Shown here in pieces: positions 24,826-33,280 of a DNA stretch of 45,643 bases. The notes under the pieces are model-generated. The model saw only the letters and a list, made by a program, of their open reading frames with translations, ran no database searches and had not been told where the DNA came from. Origin of the DNA: a bacterium Ga0077546 (GTDB lineage Bacteria > Cyanobacteriota > Vampirovibrionia > Obscuribacterales > Obscuribacteraceae). The position numbers and the translations under genes were made by a program. The stretch's first letter is position 1, and each line of letters opens with the position of its first letter. The DNA lies in contig LNEX01000337.1 in the NCBI GenBank assembly GCA_001464165.1, forward strand, positions 1 through 45,643, given 5' to 3'.

Positions 24826-26790
24826 ATGAGAAACAAGACTTCAACCAAAGTCGTTCTCCTAGCCGATAGTTTGCAGTCAGAAAGCAAAACTAAGGGGCGT
24901 GCGCGTAAGAAATCAACGCCTCTGCTGCCAGCAATTAAGTTTAACTCTGATTTTAATTCTGATTCTGATTCGATAAGTTCGGGCTTGCTGCAACTGTCAG
25001 ACGGCCGCTACCGCCACGTGTACGAACTGGATGGCGTTGATATTGCCGCTTCGCCGGAGTACATCGAAAAACTGCAGCGCGATTTTCTCCATCTGCTCAA
25101 ACAGCTCGACTGCGACATTCAGCTAATCGCTACAAATAGAATCTTTCCGCTCGGGGCTGGCGAGAAGTATCACGAATCTGTAGGGTTGTCAGAAAATGAC
25201 TATCTAAAATGGTACGCCGACTATCAGTTTAAATGGTTTACCCGAGTGACACAGTGCACTTACTTGCCGCAAAGGCGCCACTTTATTGTGGTCACTACAC
25301 GAGCCAAGCATGGAAAGGCGCTGGATATATGTCTCGCCAATCTGAACAAACTGGGGCAAACATATCGGCCCTTTAATCGCCAAGAAGTTCGCGCGCTGAT
25401 ACTGCAGGGCTTTGTCTTGCCGCCCGAAACTTCAGAGCGGACCGACATACGCAAATTCGCCGAATGCAAGTCTGCCTCTACACTGATGGAACCGCCCTTT
25501 GAAGAAGCAGACGAACACCTAAGAATCTCTGACCTCCTGCACGGTGGTTGCCATATCTCTTACCTTCCTGCCGAGGTGCAATTCGGTTGGCTCTTATCCG
25601 GCCTGACGGTGACCTCCCCGTCGACAGTGTCGCTGCATGTACGTCCTAGCAAGCCGGTCGGCGCCAATAGCGCGATAAAGACTGTAGAAGTTTCGCTGTA
25701 TTTTTCTAGCTTTGGCAAAACCCCAGGCGAACTCAAAAGCAACTTGGACGCGCTCAAGGAACATTACGAGCGCGGTGGAGCCAAGTTTGCTACGGGGCGA
25801 GGACTGCAGGCCAAAACATTTCGCTCTACTTTGCCGTTGGGTCTAGATGAATTGCAATTGAGCCACTGCGTCACAACGGAAGTCGCAGCTACCTGCTGGC
25901 CCTGCATCAGCGCCATCCCGCCACAGAAGCTTGGTGTCCCGCTTGGCTCTGCCGTCAGCACATTAGAGCCTTTTATGGTGGCGCCACGAGAATCGACGAA
26001 TTTCTTAATCGTCGCAGCAAACCGCCGCACAAGTGAAGCCGTTACTTCTTTAGTGGCCTTGCACCACCTCGGCGCAGGCGTCAACGTGTTAGGTATAGGT
26101 TCTGCGCAATCGGCAAAGTTCATCGCCAAGCTTCTAGGCCCGGCACTTAGCGTCAGCGAAAAACCGGATGGTCTGTTAGACATGGCTAAACATTCACGGC
26201 TTCCTTACACCTGGATTGACTGCAGCTCAATGAGAAAGCTAAACAGCCAGACGCTGATGATATTGAAAAATGGCATCAATAGGTGGTTTTCTGATGATGA
26301 GCAAATTCTCGTCATTGAAGATGCCTCAATATTTTTGGACTGCCCAGATGGCGCAAAGTACCTTAGGCAAATAATCGCCGCCGCCAATAAGCGAGGTAAG
26401 CGGGTTATTCTGGCTCTTAGTCCGGAGAAACTAGAGTCGGCGCCCACTCTCTGGAAGTCATTTGTCAACCAGGTGATCTTCCAGCCAAGCAAGGCGGACG
26501 CGCCGTATATAAAACAATATCTGCACGTCAAAGAACCGCTCAAGTTCTATTTTAGAGACTCCTTTCTGCTGAAATGCGGCAACCGGCGTTCGATTCTATG
26601 CCTGCTCTGGAGCCCAATGGACGGCGCCATATTGCTCAGCAACCACCTCGATCTGAAGGCGTCTAAACAAGCCATATCCAAAAAGCGAGACGCATTGTAT
26701 TCAGACGTAAAAAGAAAAAATCCAAAACTATCCGAAACCGACGCTTGGAGGCAAGCTGTCTATTACCTGGGAATGCAACTAGGGTCTTGA
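24826..26790 (+). CDS. VirB4-like protein with degenerate Walker motifs (pseudo-ATPase)
   Basis: A 654-residue protein with the VirB4/TraC layout: an N-terminal domain (QLSDGRYRHVYELDGVDI, then LQRDFLHLLKQLDCDIQLI), a middle region, and a RecA-like C-terminal half. Where VirB4 has GxSGSGKS, this reads NFLIVAANRRTSEAVTS, so Walker A is gone. The Walker B segment is ILVIEDAS, with Glu-Asp in place of Asp-Glu. The frame is intact over 650 codons, so it is kept as a pseudoenzyme rather than decaying. I chose the ATG at 24826 because GAGGGCGG lies upstream; an ATG at 24793 adds 11 residues. No other T4SS genes are nearby, so a complete transfer apparatus is not supported here. Confidence 0.65.
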   Translation: MRNKTSTKVVLLADSLQSESKTKGRARKKSTPLLPAIKFNSDFNSDSDSISSGLLQLSDGRYRHVYELDGVDIAASPEYIEKLQRDFLHLLKQLDCDIQLIATNRIFPLGAGEKYHESVGLSENDYLKWYADYQFKWFTRVTQCTYLPQRRHFIVVTTRAKHGKALDICLANLNKLGQTYRPFNRQEVRALILQGFVLPPETSERTDIRKFAECKSASTLMEPPFEEADEHLRISDLLHGGCHISYLPAEVQFGWLLSGLTVTSPSTVSLHVRPSKPVGANSAIKTVEVSLYFSSFGKTPGELKSNLDALKEHYERGGAKFATGRGLQAKTFRSTLPLGLDELQLSHCVTTEVAATCWPCISAIPPQKLGVPLGSAVSTLEPFMVAPRESTNFLIVAANRRTSEAVTSLVALHHLGAGVNVLGIGSAQSAKFIAKLLGPALSVSEKPDGLLDMAKHSRLPYTWIDCSSMRKLNSQTLMILKNGINRWFSDDEQILVIEDASIFLDCPDGAKYLRQIIAAANKRGKRVILALSPEKLESAPTLWKSFVNQVIFQPSKADAPYIKQYLHVKEPLKFYFRDSFLLKCGNRRSILCLLWSPMDGAILLSNHLDLKASKQAISKKRDALYSDVKRKNPKLSETDAWRQAVYYLGMQLGS

Positions 26791-27221
26791 AGGCGTATGC
26801 CAAGTGATGACGGATTGTAAACTTCGGCTTGAGTCAAATCTTGTTTTTGAATTGATGCTAGGTTTTGCGCTTAGAAGCTTCCTTATGGCGGATTTCCATC
26901 AAGTAGCTAATAGTGCCATGAAAACAATGGCAATTTAAGCTGGTATGTATATTCTCAGTCGTTCTTCGAGGCCTGTAAATGTGTATCAAGGGTCAATCTC
27001 AACCAACGAGAGTGGGCTTGCGCAGACCCTTCAACTGACTTGCCTCTGTCTTGGCTTGGAATGCAATCCATGAAGTTGTCGAACATAAAACAGAAGCCAC
27101 AAATATCATAGAGAAGCTGTTCTCCGGTAACAGGCTAGTGATTCTTCTTCCTCTAATGAACGGTTAAGAGACCTTTGTCCAAATAGTAAAACCGCGCTTG
27201 TTAAGCCGGAGGGTTGAATGA
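26791..27221. other. 431-bp intergenic stretch without recognisable gene
   Basis: All six frames are closed by frequent stops. The longest stretches (for example 26944 onward, about 40 codons) have no ribosome-binding site and no protein-like pattern. No tRNA, strong hairpin or repeat was seen. The last 20 bases carry GGAGGG, the Shine-Dalgarno of the SulP gene. Confidence 0.6.
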
Positions 27222-28859
27222 ATGAATGAAGTTTCGGAGATGCGTCCAAACATATTTCAAAACTGGTCCGGTGATCTTTTGGGTGGGATCATGACGGCAG
27301 TGGTGGCGTTACCGGTGGCAATGGCCTTTGGCGTTGCATCTGGGCTTGGTGCAGCTGCTGGACTTTATGGAGCCATGTGCTGTGGTTTGTTAGCAGCGCT
27401 CTTTGGTGGCACCAAGGGGCAGCAGTCTGGACCAACTGGGCCAGTTGCCGTGATAATTGCCTCCTTACTTGTTGCAAACAATGGCAATTTGGCTGTTGTC
27501 TTTGCCGCCATTATTCTCGGTGGTGTCCTTCAAATCGCTGCTGGAAAGTTCGGTTGGGGAGTGCTGGTGCGCTATCTCCCTTATCCTGTCATTTCAGGCT
27601 TCATGACTGGAATCGCACTCATCATTATTCTTCTTCATGTAAACCCGCTTTTCGGGATTAAGGGAAGTAAGCAGATTATGGAGAACATAAACAGCTTCCC
27701 AAATATTGCCACCGATATGAATTCTGCCGCCCTGGCAATTGGTGTTCTAACTTTCATTCTTATTTACGGAATGAAACTGATCTCAAAGAAACTGCCAGCT
27801 TCACTCATAGCGCTTCTCGTATCGAGTACCGTCAGTGTGGTGATGAATCTCAATATTCCACGTATAGGCGAGATTCCCAGTCAGCTACCAGTTCCGGCTT
27901 TACCGATAGTGGATCTGACCATGCTTTCAGTGATTCTCAGCGGTGCTGTCACAATAGCTATGCTAGGTTCAATCGATTCGCTTCTTACTTCGCTTATTGC
28001 TGATAAGATTCTCCATAGCAATCATGACAGCAACAAGGAGCTTGTCGGGCAAGGGATAGGCAATATTGCCACCGGCTTGATGGGCGGGTTAGCTGGAGCC
28101 GGTTCGACCACGAGGACTCTGGCTAACATTGATGCAGGCGGCAGGACGCCGCTTTCTGGCGTTGTCTATGCAGCTATTATTTTCTTTGTGATCACCGGAT
28201 TGGGTAAAGTCGCAGCTCTGATTCCGATGAGTGCTCTGGCATCTATTCTCATAGTTCTTGGAATAGGAATCGTTGATTGGCGATCGATCAAACATATTAC
28301 TAAGGCACCGCGCTCGGATGTCATAGTCATGGCAGTTGTTCTGTTCATGACCGTCTTTATCGATCTTATATCAGCGGTGCTCCTTGGTATGGCGCTTGCA
28401 TCCGTGCTGTTTGTCAAACGAATTACCGATGCGCAACTTTCTGAATTCGGAACACTTGACAGTATATCTGAATTGGGTCATCTTGTTGATGATCTGCCAG
28501 GCGATCTCTTGGCCCAGACTTTTGTTTATACTTTTGATGGTCCGATTTTTTTCGGAGTGACCAAAAACTTGGCGAGTGCAGTTCAAGGAGACGGCGCTGG
28601 TAGTGTCCGAAATTTGATTCTCAATTTCGAACATGCGCATTTCATCGACCAGAGTTGCTGCTATTACCTCGAAGACTTGGTTGGTGGTTTTAGAAAAGGC
28701 AATAAGTCTGTGTTTATTTTAGGTTTGAAAGGCGAAGTGAGAGAACGGCTTGAAAAAATGGAATGTCTAGCCGTTTTGAAAGAGGAGTTTCGGGTAGATC
28801 GATGGCTTGAGGCCCTAGAGCGAGTCAAGTCTAATCCGAGCGGAGTAGACCCACTGTAA
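27222..28859 (+). CDS. SulP family anion transporter with STAS domain (BicA-like)
   Basis: A 545-residue inner-membrane transporter. The opening segment (SGDLLGGIMTAVVALPVAMA, FGVASGLGAAAGLYGA) closely follows cyanobacterial BicA, the sodium-dependent bicarbonate carrier. The SulP signature SGPTGPVAVI in helix 3 is present. About 12-14 membrane segments run to residue about 400, and the C-terminal STAS domain includes NLILNFEHAHFIDQS. Substrate may be bicarbonate or sulfate; the BicA resemblance favours bicarbonate. GGAGGG lies 9 nt before the ATG, inside an ATGAATGAATGAA run. It is convergent with the methyltransferase gene. Confidence 0.9.
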   Translation: MNEVSEMRPNIFQNWSGDLLGGIMTAVVALPVAMAFGVASGLGAAAGLYGAMCCGLLAALFGGTKGQQSGPTGPVAVIIASLLVANNGNLAVVFAAIILGGVLQIAAGKFGWGVLVRYLPYPVISGFMTGIALIIILLHVNPLFGIKGSKQIMENINSFPNIATDMNSAALAIGVLTFILIYGMKLISKKLPASLIALLVSSTVSVVMNLNIPRIGEIPSQLPVPALPIVDLTMLSVILSGAVTIAMLGSIDSLLTSLIADKILHSNHDSNKELVGQGIGNIATGLMGGLAGAGSTTRTLANIDAGGRTPLSGVVYAAIIFFVITGLGKVAALIPMSALASILIVLGIGIVDWRSIKHITKAPRSDVIVMAVVLFMTVFIDLISAVLLGMALASVLFVKRITDAQLSEFGTLDSISELGHLVDDLPGDLLAQTFVYTFDGPIFFGVTKNLASAVQGDGAGSVRNLILNFEHAHFIDQSCCYYLEDLVGGFRKGNKSVFILGLKGEVRERLEKMECLAVLKEEFRVDRWLEALERVKSNPSGVDPL

Positions 28860-28861
28860 TC

Positions 28862-28894
28862 AGGTTCTTCTCTGCACCTGGCAAAGAAGAACCT
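28862..28894. terminator. Hairpin between convergent SulP and methyltransferase genes
   Basis: AGGTTCTTCT and AGAAGAACCT pair over 10 bp with a 13-nt loop. The hairpin fills the gap between the convergent stops and overlaps the methyltransferase stop. The sequence just after it on the plus strand is rich in T and C. It probably acts in both directions. Confidence 0.5.
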
Positions 28895-29663
28895 ACTTCT
28901 TCTCTGCCACCAGAACCAATTTTTCGGCACCTAAAGTAAATGTCTCTGACACTTCTATATTAGTTGATGCCAGCATCTCTAGTACCGAGAAACCAGCGGC
29001 TCTTAGCATGTCGCACAGTTCACCACATGTATAAATCCAATGCTTGGCTGTGCGTACTTCCTGCTGTCCATTTTGGATGTACGTAAAAGTAGTCGCTACA
29101 GTACTAGTTTGGCAGTCATATTGATTCTCTATGAGCATGTACATGTCGCCTACCTGTAGCCATTCTTTTTCGCCACCATTGAGGAGAAAACACTCAGCTA
29201 TCATGGCCGAGTCAATCACCAGGCGTGCTTTGCTTTTTAGGCTTTTGCTGATTGCTTGTAAAAATTGGTTGGTGCCTGAGCGATCGAAATAGCCGAAGCT
29301 ATTGCCCATACAAAATGCGCCATCAAATTCTTGCGGCAAAGCCAGTTTGCGCATGTCGCCTTGAATATAGTCAATTTTGCTTTTGTGTGCCCGAGCCGAC
29401 TCTTTGGCTTGCTCGATGAAAGTCTTAGAGAAATCCACCGCAGTGATTTTGTATTCCATGAGCGAAAGCGGCAGGCTGAGTCTGCCGTTGCCGCAGGGTA
29501 CGTCTAGCAATTTGCTACCTTGTGGCGCTGAGAGAGTCTCTAGCAAAAAAGCCACTTCTTCTTCAGTTTGTTCAATAGGAATAGCTCGGCGCCATAGTTC
29601 TAGCGACATGCCTTGAAAGAACTCTTCGTACCATTCGCTGGCTCCTTCTTCTGCTACTGACAC
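28893..29663 (-). CDS. SAM-dependent methyltransferase
   Basis: A 256-residue class I methyltransferase. Motif I is LLDVPCGNGRLSLPL, the acidic residue after strand 2 is in ITAVDFS, motif II/III follows in IDYIQGDMRKLALP, and FDGAFCMGNSFGYF is the strand-4 region. The N-terminal WYEEFFQGMSLELW recalls a group of uncharacterised small-molecule methyltransferases. The C-terminal half is beta-rich (TTFTYIQNGQQEVRTAKHW). It starts with GTG at 29663. The substrate cannot be deduced. It may be the last gene of a run with the Usp-like and SulP genes. Confidence 0.88.
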   Translation of the reverse strand: MSVAEEGASEWYEEFFQGMSLELWRRAIPIEQTEEEVAFLLETLSAPQGSKLLDVPCGNGRLSLPLSLMEYKITAVDFSKTFIEQAKESARAHKSKIDYIQGDMRKLALPQEFDGAFCMGNSFGYFDRSGTNQFLQAISKSLKSKARLVIDSAMIAECFLLNGGEKEWLQVGDMYMLIENQYDCQTSTVATTFTYIQNGQQEVRTAKHWIYTCGELCDMLRAAGFSVLEMLASTNIEVSETFTLGAEKLVLVAEKK

Positions 29664-29711
29664 TATCTCGCCCCCGACATTTCCATTTTGTCAGGTGTAT
29701 CTATAGCATAT

Positions 29712-30215
29712 TTAGCGCAGCTTAAGGCCAAAAGACAGTCCGTCGCCTGCTGCTGGTCGAATTACATGAACATGCAAGTCTGAGGGTGCTTTTTTTAGCA
29801 CGGTTTTTAGGACGCTTTTGCTGAACCAGCTTTCGTTTAGTGATGATGTGTCTGCTAGTAAAATTGCTAGATTGCACTGCCAGCGTTTTGCTTGTTCAAT
29901 TATGCAATCAGATATGTCTTCGGCCACGATGACGTCACTGCGCACTTCTGCCTGAACGAAGCTTTTCACTCTGGCGGCAATTTCGTCCAGAAAGGCGCGA
30001 GCCGTTCCTTGCTTTCTATCTTGCCCTCTAAGTCTGCTGATGGCTTCTGTGTGGGTATAGAGTGGGGTATCTAGCAACTCATTTTCAACTATATGTAAAA
30101 AAGTAATGCTTTCAAAAGGCAGAGAGGAGCAAATCACCCGCTTTTTGGCCAGGGTGCGAAGGCGGGAGCTACGAGTGTGAAATGTTGGATCGTTACTAGT
30201 GTTTTCTTTTTTCAT
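29712..30215 (-). CDS. UspA-like universal stress family protein (divergent)
   Basis: A 167-residue protein with the second half of a universal-stress fold: ISDCIIEQAKRWQCNLAILL (the Usp pattern of I-x-x-x-A...DLI) and SVLKTVLKKAPSDLHVHVIRP (the final helix and strand). The nucleotide-binding GxxGx9G(S/T) loop is absent, so ATP binding is unlikely. The N-terminus (THTEAISRLRGQDRK) differs from standard Usp proteins. I chose the ATG at 30215 because AGAGGA lies upstream; a start at 30251 lacks any. It follows the SulP gene by 58 bases on the same strand and may serve as its regulatory partner. Confidence 0.65.
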   Translation of the reverse strand: MKKENTSNDPTFHTRSSRLRTLAKKRVICSSLPFESITFLHIVENELLDTPLYTHTEAISRLRGQDRKQGTARAFLDEIAARVKSFVQAEVRSDVIVAEDISDCIIEQAKRWQCNLAILLADTSSLNESWFSKSVLKTVLKKAPSDLHVHVIRPAAGDGLSFGLKLR

Positions 30216-30273
30216 CCATTTTCCTCTTTGTTCCAACTTTAAATTTCCCATTTGAATTTGGGCTACTGCTTAA

Positions 30274-31821
30274 TTAGCTATCGGTCTGTGGCTTCTTGCC
30301 GAACAGGTATGGCAGCTCTAGGCTCTTTCTTAGCTTTCGCCTTTGTCCCGTCGCAGTGCCAGCTGTACTCCAGTCGATCACGAGTTTGTTGCGGTGTTCC
30401 ATTTCCCATTCCATAAACATTTGCAAAACAGCATGGTCTAAATATGTCACTTCTTCTAAGTGAACATGCAGTTCTTCTTTATCTTTCACTTCTTCCATTA
30501 GGCTAAGTAAGCGAGGAATGTGAGCAAAGGTGGCAGCTCCAGATAGCTTTAGGTTGACTGTTCCGCGCGCATCACATGGCTCTACGATCGCTTTGAGATG
30601 CATGAGCCTGTAGAGCTCTTTAGCTATAGCGGCAATTAGTCCGATTATCACCCCTGTAAAGAGATTGGTGGCGAGGACGGCGAACACTGTTAAGGCGAGA
30701 ATTACTTTTTCTTCGTCGGGATAGTCGACAATTGTCTTTTTGATCTCAGCTACCATGCGCACGCCGATGAAGACTAGTATGGCGGCCAGGGCGCAGGTAG
30801 GAATGTATTCTAGTAAGTGGGGAAAAAGAATGGCGGCTATTAGCATTAGCCAGCCATGTACCATGTTGGGAATTTTTGTTTTTGCCCCGCTTTGTCTATT
30901 GGCAGAGCTGCGCAACAATACCCCTGCTATTGGTAGTCCGCAGATCATCCCGCTGAGCAGGTTGCCGGTACCTTGTGAGATCAGCTCACGGTCGTAGTTG
31001 AAGCGTTCTTGACCATCGCTTGCGGTTTCAAGAGCTTTGACTGTGATAGTTGTTTGTGCGCTTACAACGAAGGTTAATGTGATAGCTGATATCCAAATGG
31101 CTGGGTCGAGAAACTGCTTTAGGTAGGCTGGTGTGCTGTGCAGCCAAGTTATGCCTAGGTCGGCAGGGAGTTGAACTTTTTGCACACCCAGGTGCATCAA
31201 TTCAGCTACGAGCGATGCCGCTACAATCGCCACTAAGGCCGGTGGTAGTACTTTGGCAATTGGGAACTTAAGTTTTGACCAGGCGTAGGCAATTGATATG
31301 GAGGCAACTCCGAGCAGTGCGGCAGTGTGGTTCATACCGTCAATGCAAGCCTGGGGAATCATAAACAGGTTGGCGAAGCCACATTCTTTTGGCGAGTCGT
31401 CAAGCATTATGTGAAACTGCGAGAAGATTATCAAAAAGCCCATGCCGAGCAGCATACCGCTGACTACAGCTGGTGATACCGCACGGAACCAGCGTGCTTG
31501 CTTGCTCAGTCCTATCGCTAGCTGCATTAGTCCAGCGATTAGAACGATTGGTCCGAGGGCTTCGATTCCGTGTTTGTGCAGCATCTCGGCTACTAGGGCG
31601 CCAATACCAGCGTCGGGCCCCGATACTAAGGTGGGGCAGCGTGACAGGCCGCCTGTTATCACCGCTCCGATGAAGCCTGAGAATAGTCCGATCTCTGCTG
31701 GTACACCAGCGGCGATGGCAACACCAATATTGAGCGGAAGGGCAACTAAGAGCAGTAAAACTGCTGCAGACAATTCTTTTGAAAGCCTAGTTTGCGAGTT
31801 TTGGGCTGTGTTTGATGTCAT
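30274..31821 (-). CDS. SulP family anion transporter with STAS domain
   Basis: A 515-residue inner-membrane transporter of a different SulP branch from the one at 27222. The opening is LSAAVLLLLVALPLNIGVAI, AAGVPAEIGLFSGFIG, and helix 3 carries LVSGPDAGIGALV, the motif that replaces SGPTGP. RELISQGTGNLLSGMICGLP is the conserved mid-protein segment. The STAS domain at about 415-490 includes ELHVHLEEVTYLDHAVLQMF. It is a likely symporter for sulfate, bicarbonate or another oxyanion; the substrate is not clear. GGAGAC precedes the ATG. The Usp-like gene follows on the same strand. Confidence 0.9.
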   Translation of the reverse strand: MTSNTAQNSQTRLSKELSAAVLLLLVALPLNIGVAIAAGVPAEIGLFSGFIGAVITGGLSRCPTLVSGPDAGIGALVAEMLHKHGIEALGPIVLIAGLMQLAIGLSKQARWFRAVSPAVVSGMLLGMGFLIIFSQFHIMLDDSPKECGFANLFMIPQACIDGMNHTAALLGVASISIAYAWSKLKFPIAKVLPPALVAIVAASLVAELMHLGVQKVQLPADLGITWLHSTPAYLKQFLDPAIWISAITLTFVVSAQTTITVKALETASDGQERFNYDRELISQGTGNLLSGMICGLPIAGVLLRSSANRQSGAKTKIPNMVHGWLMLIAAILFPHLLEYIPTCALAAILVFIGVRMVAEIKKTIVDYPDEEKVILALTVFAVLATNLFTGVIIGLIAAIAKELYRLMHLKAIVEPCDARGTVNLKLSGAATFAHIPRLLSLMEEVKDKEELHVHLEEVTYLDHAVLQMFMEWEMEHRNKLVIDWSTAGTATGQRRKLRKSLELPYLFGKKPQTDS

Positions 31822-31991
31822 GCAGTCGTTGTCTCCAGTGGCAGCGGCTGTGCTTCTCCGACGCGGCAGATAAGCGATAGATTCAGATTTAAAATTCCTG
31901 ATAGTCCCATTAAATACGACTAAGCTGTCTGTTATCTTTCAGCTTGCTCTGCAAGGATATCCAAATGGTAAAGAATATTTTTTAGCAGAAA

Positions 31992-33233
31992 TCAGATTGT
32001 GGTGATTTCGCGTGCCTTCTTGCTAACTTCGTCATATTCTTTTATGCGACCTTGTTTGTAGAGAAGACGACCGTAGGTTTCAAGCAATTCTTTAAGTTCT
32101 TTGTCTTGGCTTTTCAGAACACTTTCTTTGATATCTATCGCTTCTTTCAGTAGTGGTTCTGCTTCTTGTACATGGCCGAGATTGTATTCAACTATACCTA
32201 GAGCGCATAAGCTTTGGCTTAGTTCTTTTTCGTTGCCCTGGGGGGTTTTTCGAGCGATTGCTAGAGCTTGTTTTAGCTTGCTTAACCCGTCGGCATGCTC
32301 TTCTATAAGCCGGTTTTGTCCGGCATACTGAATAAGCAGTGGCACTAGCTTGATGCTGTCCGGGTTAACTTTGCGTTCTTTCTCTATTAGTTCATCGATG
32401 TCAGCCATTTTGATTAAGGCTTCTTCTTTGCGCAAGTGGAATGCTTTGTCTTTTTCGGTGGTGATATCTTTATGTACAACTTGGCTGCCGCCGGCAGTTG
32501 TGTATGATTCACCGGTGTTATAGCGTTGGCCATTGAAAATGGCGAAATCTTTGTCGTGATCGTTTTTGAAGCCAAAGTTGTAACCGAGTTTTAGCGGTGC
32601 CTCTAGGCCTTCTGGCAAGGGCTTGAATGGGCTTGCTCGCTTGATTCCTATCATGGCAAGCCGATCGGCATTTTTATCTCCTGATGATTTTTCTATTGAA
32701 ACTTTTCTGAGGGTGCCGTCTTTGTTGACTTCAAAACTTAATTCGACCTGCATAAACAAAAGTCTTTTTGGCACCCACCAACACTCGCGAATACGCTTAT
32801 AAATCTCATGAGTATATGGATTAATGTCAACGCCATCGGTCGTAATACCGCGCTGGCAGGGCAATGTAAAGGTTATTTCTAGTGATGTTTCGCCAGCAGG
32901 CAGTGGTGGAAAAGGCGCGGATTTTTGAATTGTAGCGATGGCTAATTGATCGACTGCCGTGTCGCCCGTTGGTTCTTTAATTTTTACCCCACTAATCGCA
33001 CCAGTTTGTCCGACAGTGAAAGTAACTGAAACACTATTGACCGTTGTTTTGGCCGGAGGAGTCCATTTGATTTTGTTTTGCACTAGTTTCATGTATGGTC
33101 CAAAATCTTTTTTAGTTGGTGCTGCTTGAGCGGGCGAAATACCAAGCGTTGTTATGCAATTGAGGCAATATCCGACTGTCAGGCACAGAGCTGTGGCGAT
33201 CAGTGCCACTTGTTTAGATTGCGGATTATGCAC
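31992..33233 (-). CDS. Exported protein with two TonB_C-like domains and TPRs
   Basis: A 413-residue protein with a signal peptide (ALIATALCLTVGYCLNCI, cleavage near AQA). Two copies of a TonB C-terminal-like domain follow: at about 45-125 (SVTFTVGQTGAISGVKIKEP, then DTAVDQLAIATIQKSAPFPP) and at about 140-215 (ELSFEVNKDGTLRKVSIEKS, then NADRLAMIGIKRASPFKPLP). TPRs occupy about 290-405 (ALGIVEYNLGHVQEAEPLLK). There is no TonB-style N-terminal helix with a Pro-rich spacer, so it is not an energy transducer of the usual type. It starts with GTG. It is the last gene of the two-component operon (47-nt gap). Confidence 0.8.
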   Translation of the reverse strand: MHNPQSKQVALIATALCLTVGYCLNCITTLGISPAQAAPTKKDFGPYMKLVQNKIKWTPPAKTTVNSVSVTFTVGQTGAISGVKIKEPTGDTAVDQLAIATIQKSAPFPPLPAGETSLEITFTLPCQRGITTDGVDINPYTHEIYKRIRECWWVPKRLLFMQVELSFEVNKDGTLRKVSIEKSSGDKNADRLAMIGIKRASPFKPLPEGLEAPLKLGYNFGFKNDHDKDFAIFNGQRYNTGESYTTAGGSQVVHKDITTEKDKAFHLRKEEALIKMADIDELIEKERKVNPDSIKLVPLLIQYAGQNRLIEEHADGLSKLKQALAIARKTPQGNEKELSQSLCALGIVEYNLGHVQEAEPLLKEAIDIKESVLKSQDKELKELLETYGRLLYKQGRIKEYDEVSKKAREITTI

Positions 33234-33280
33234 AGATTTTGGACCTTATAAAAGTTGTGATTTGAATTTGACTGAGAATT

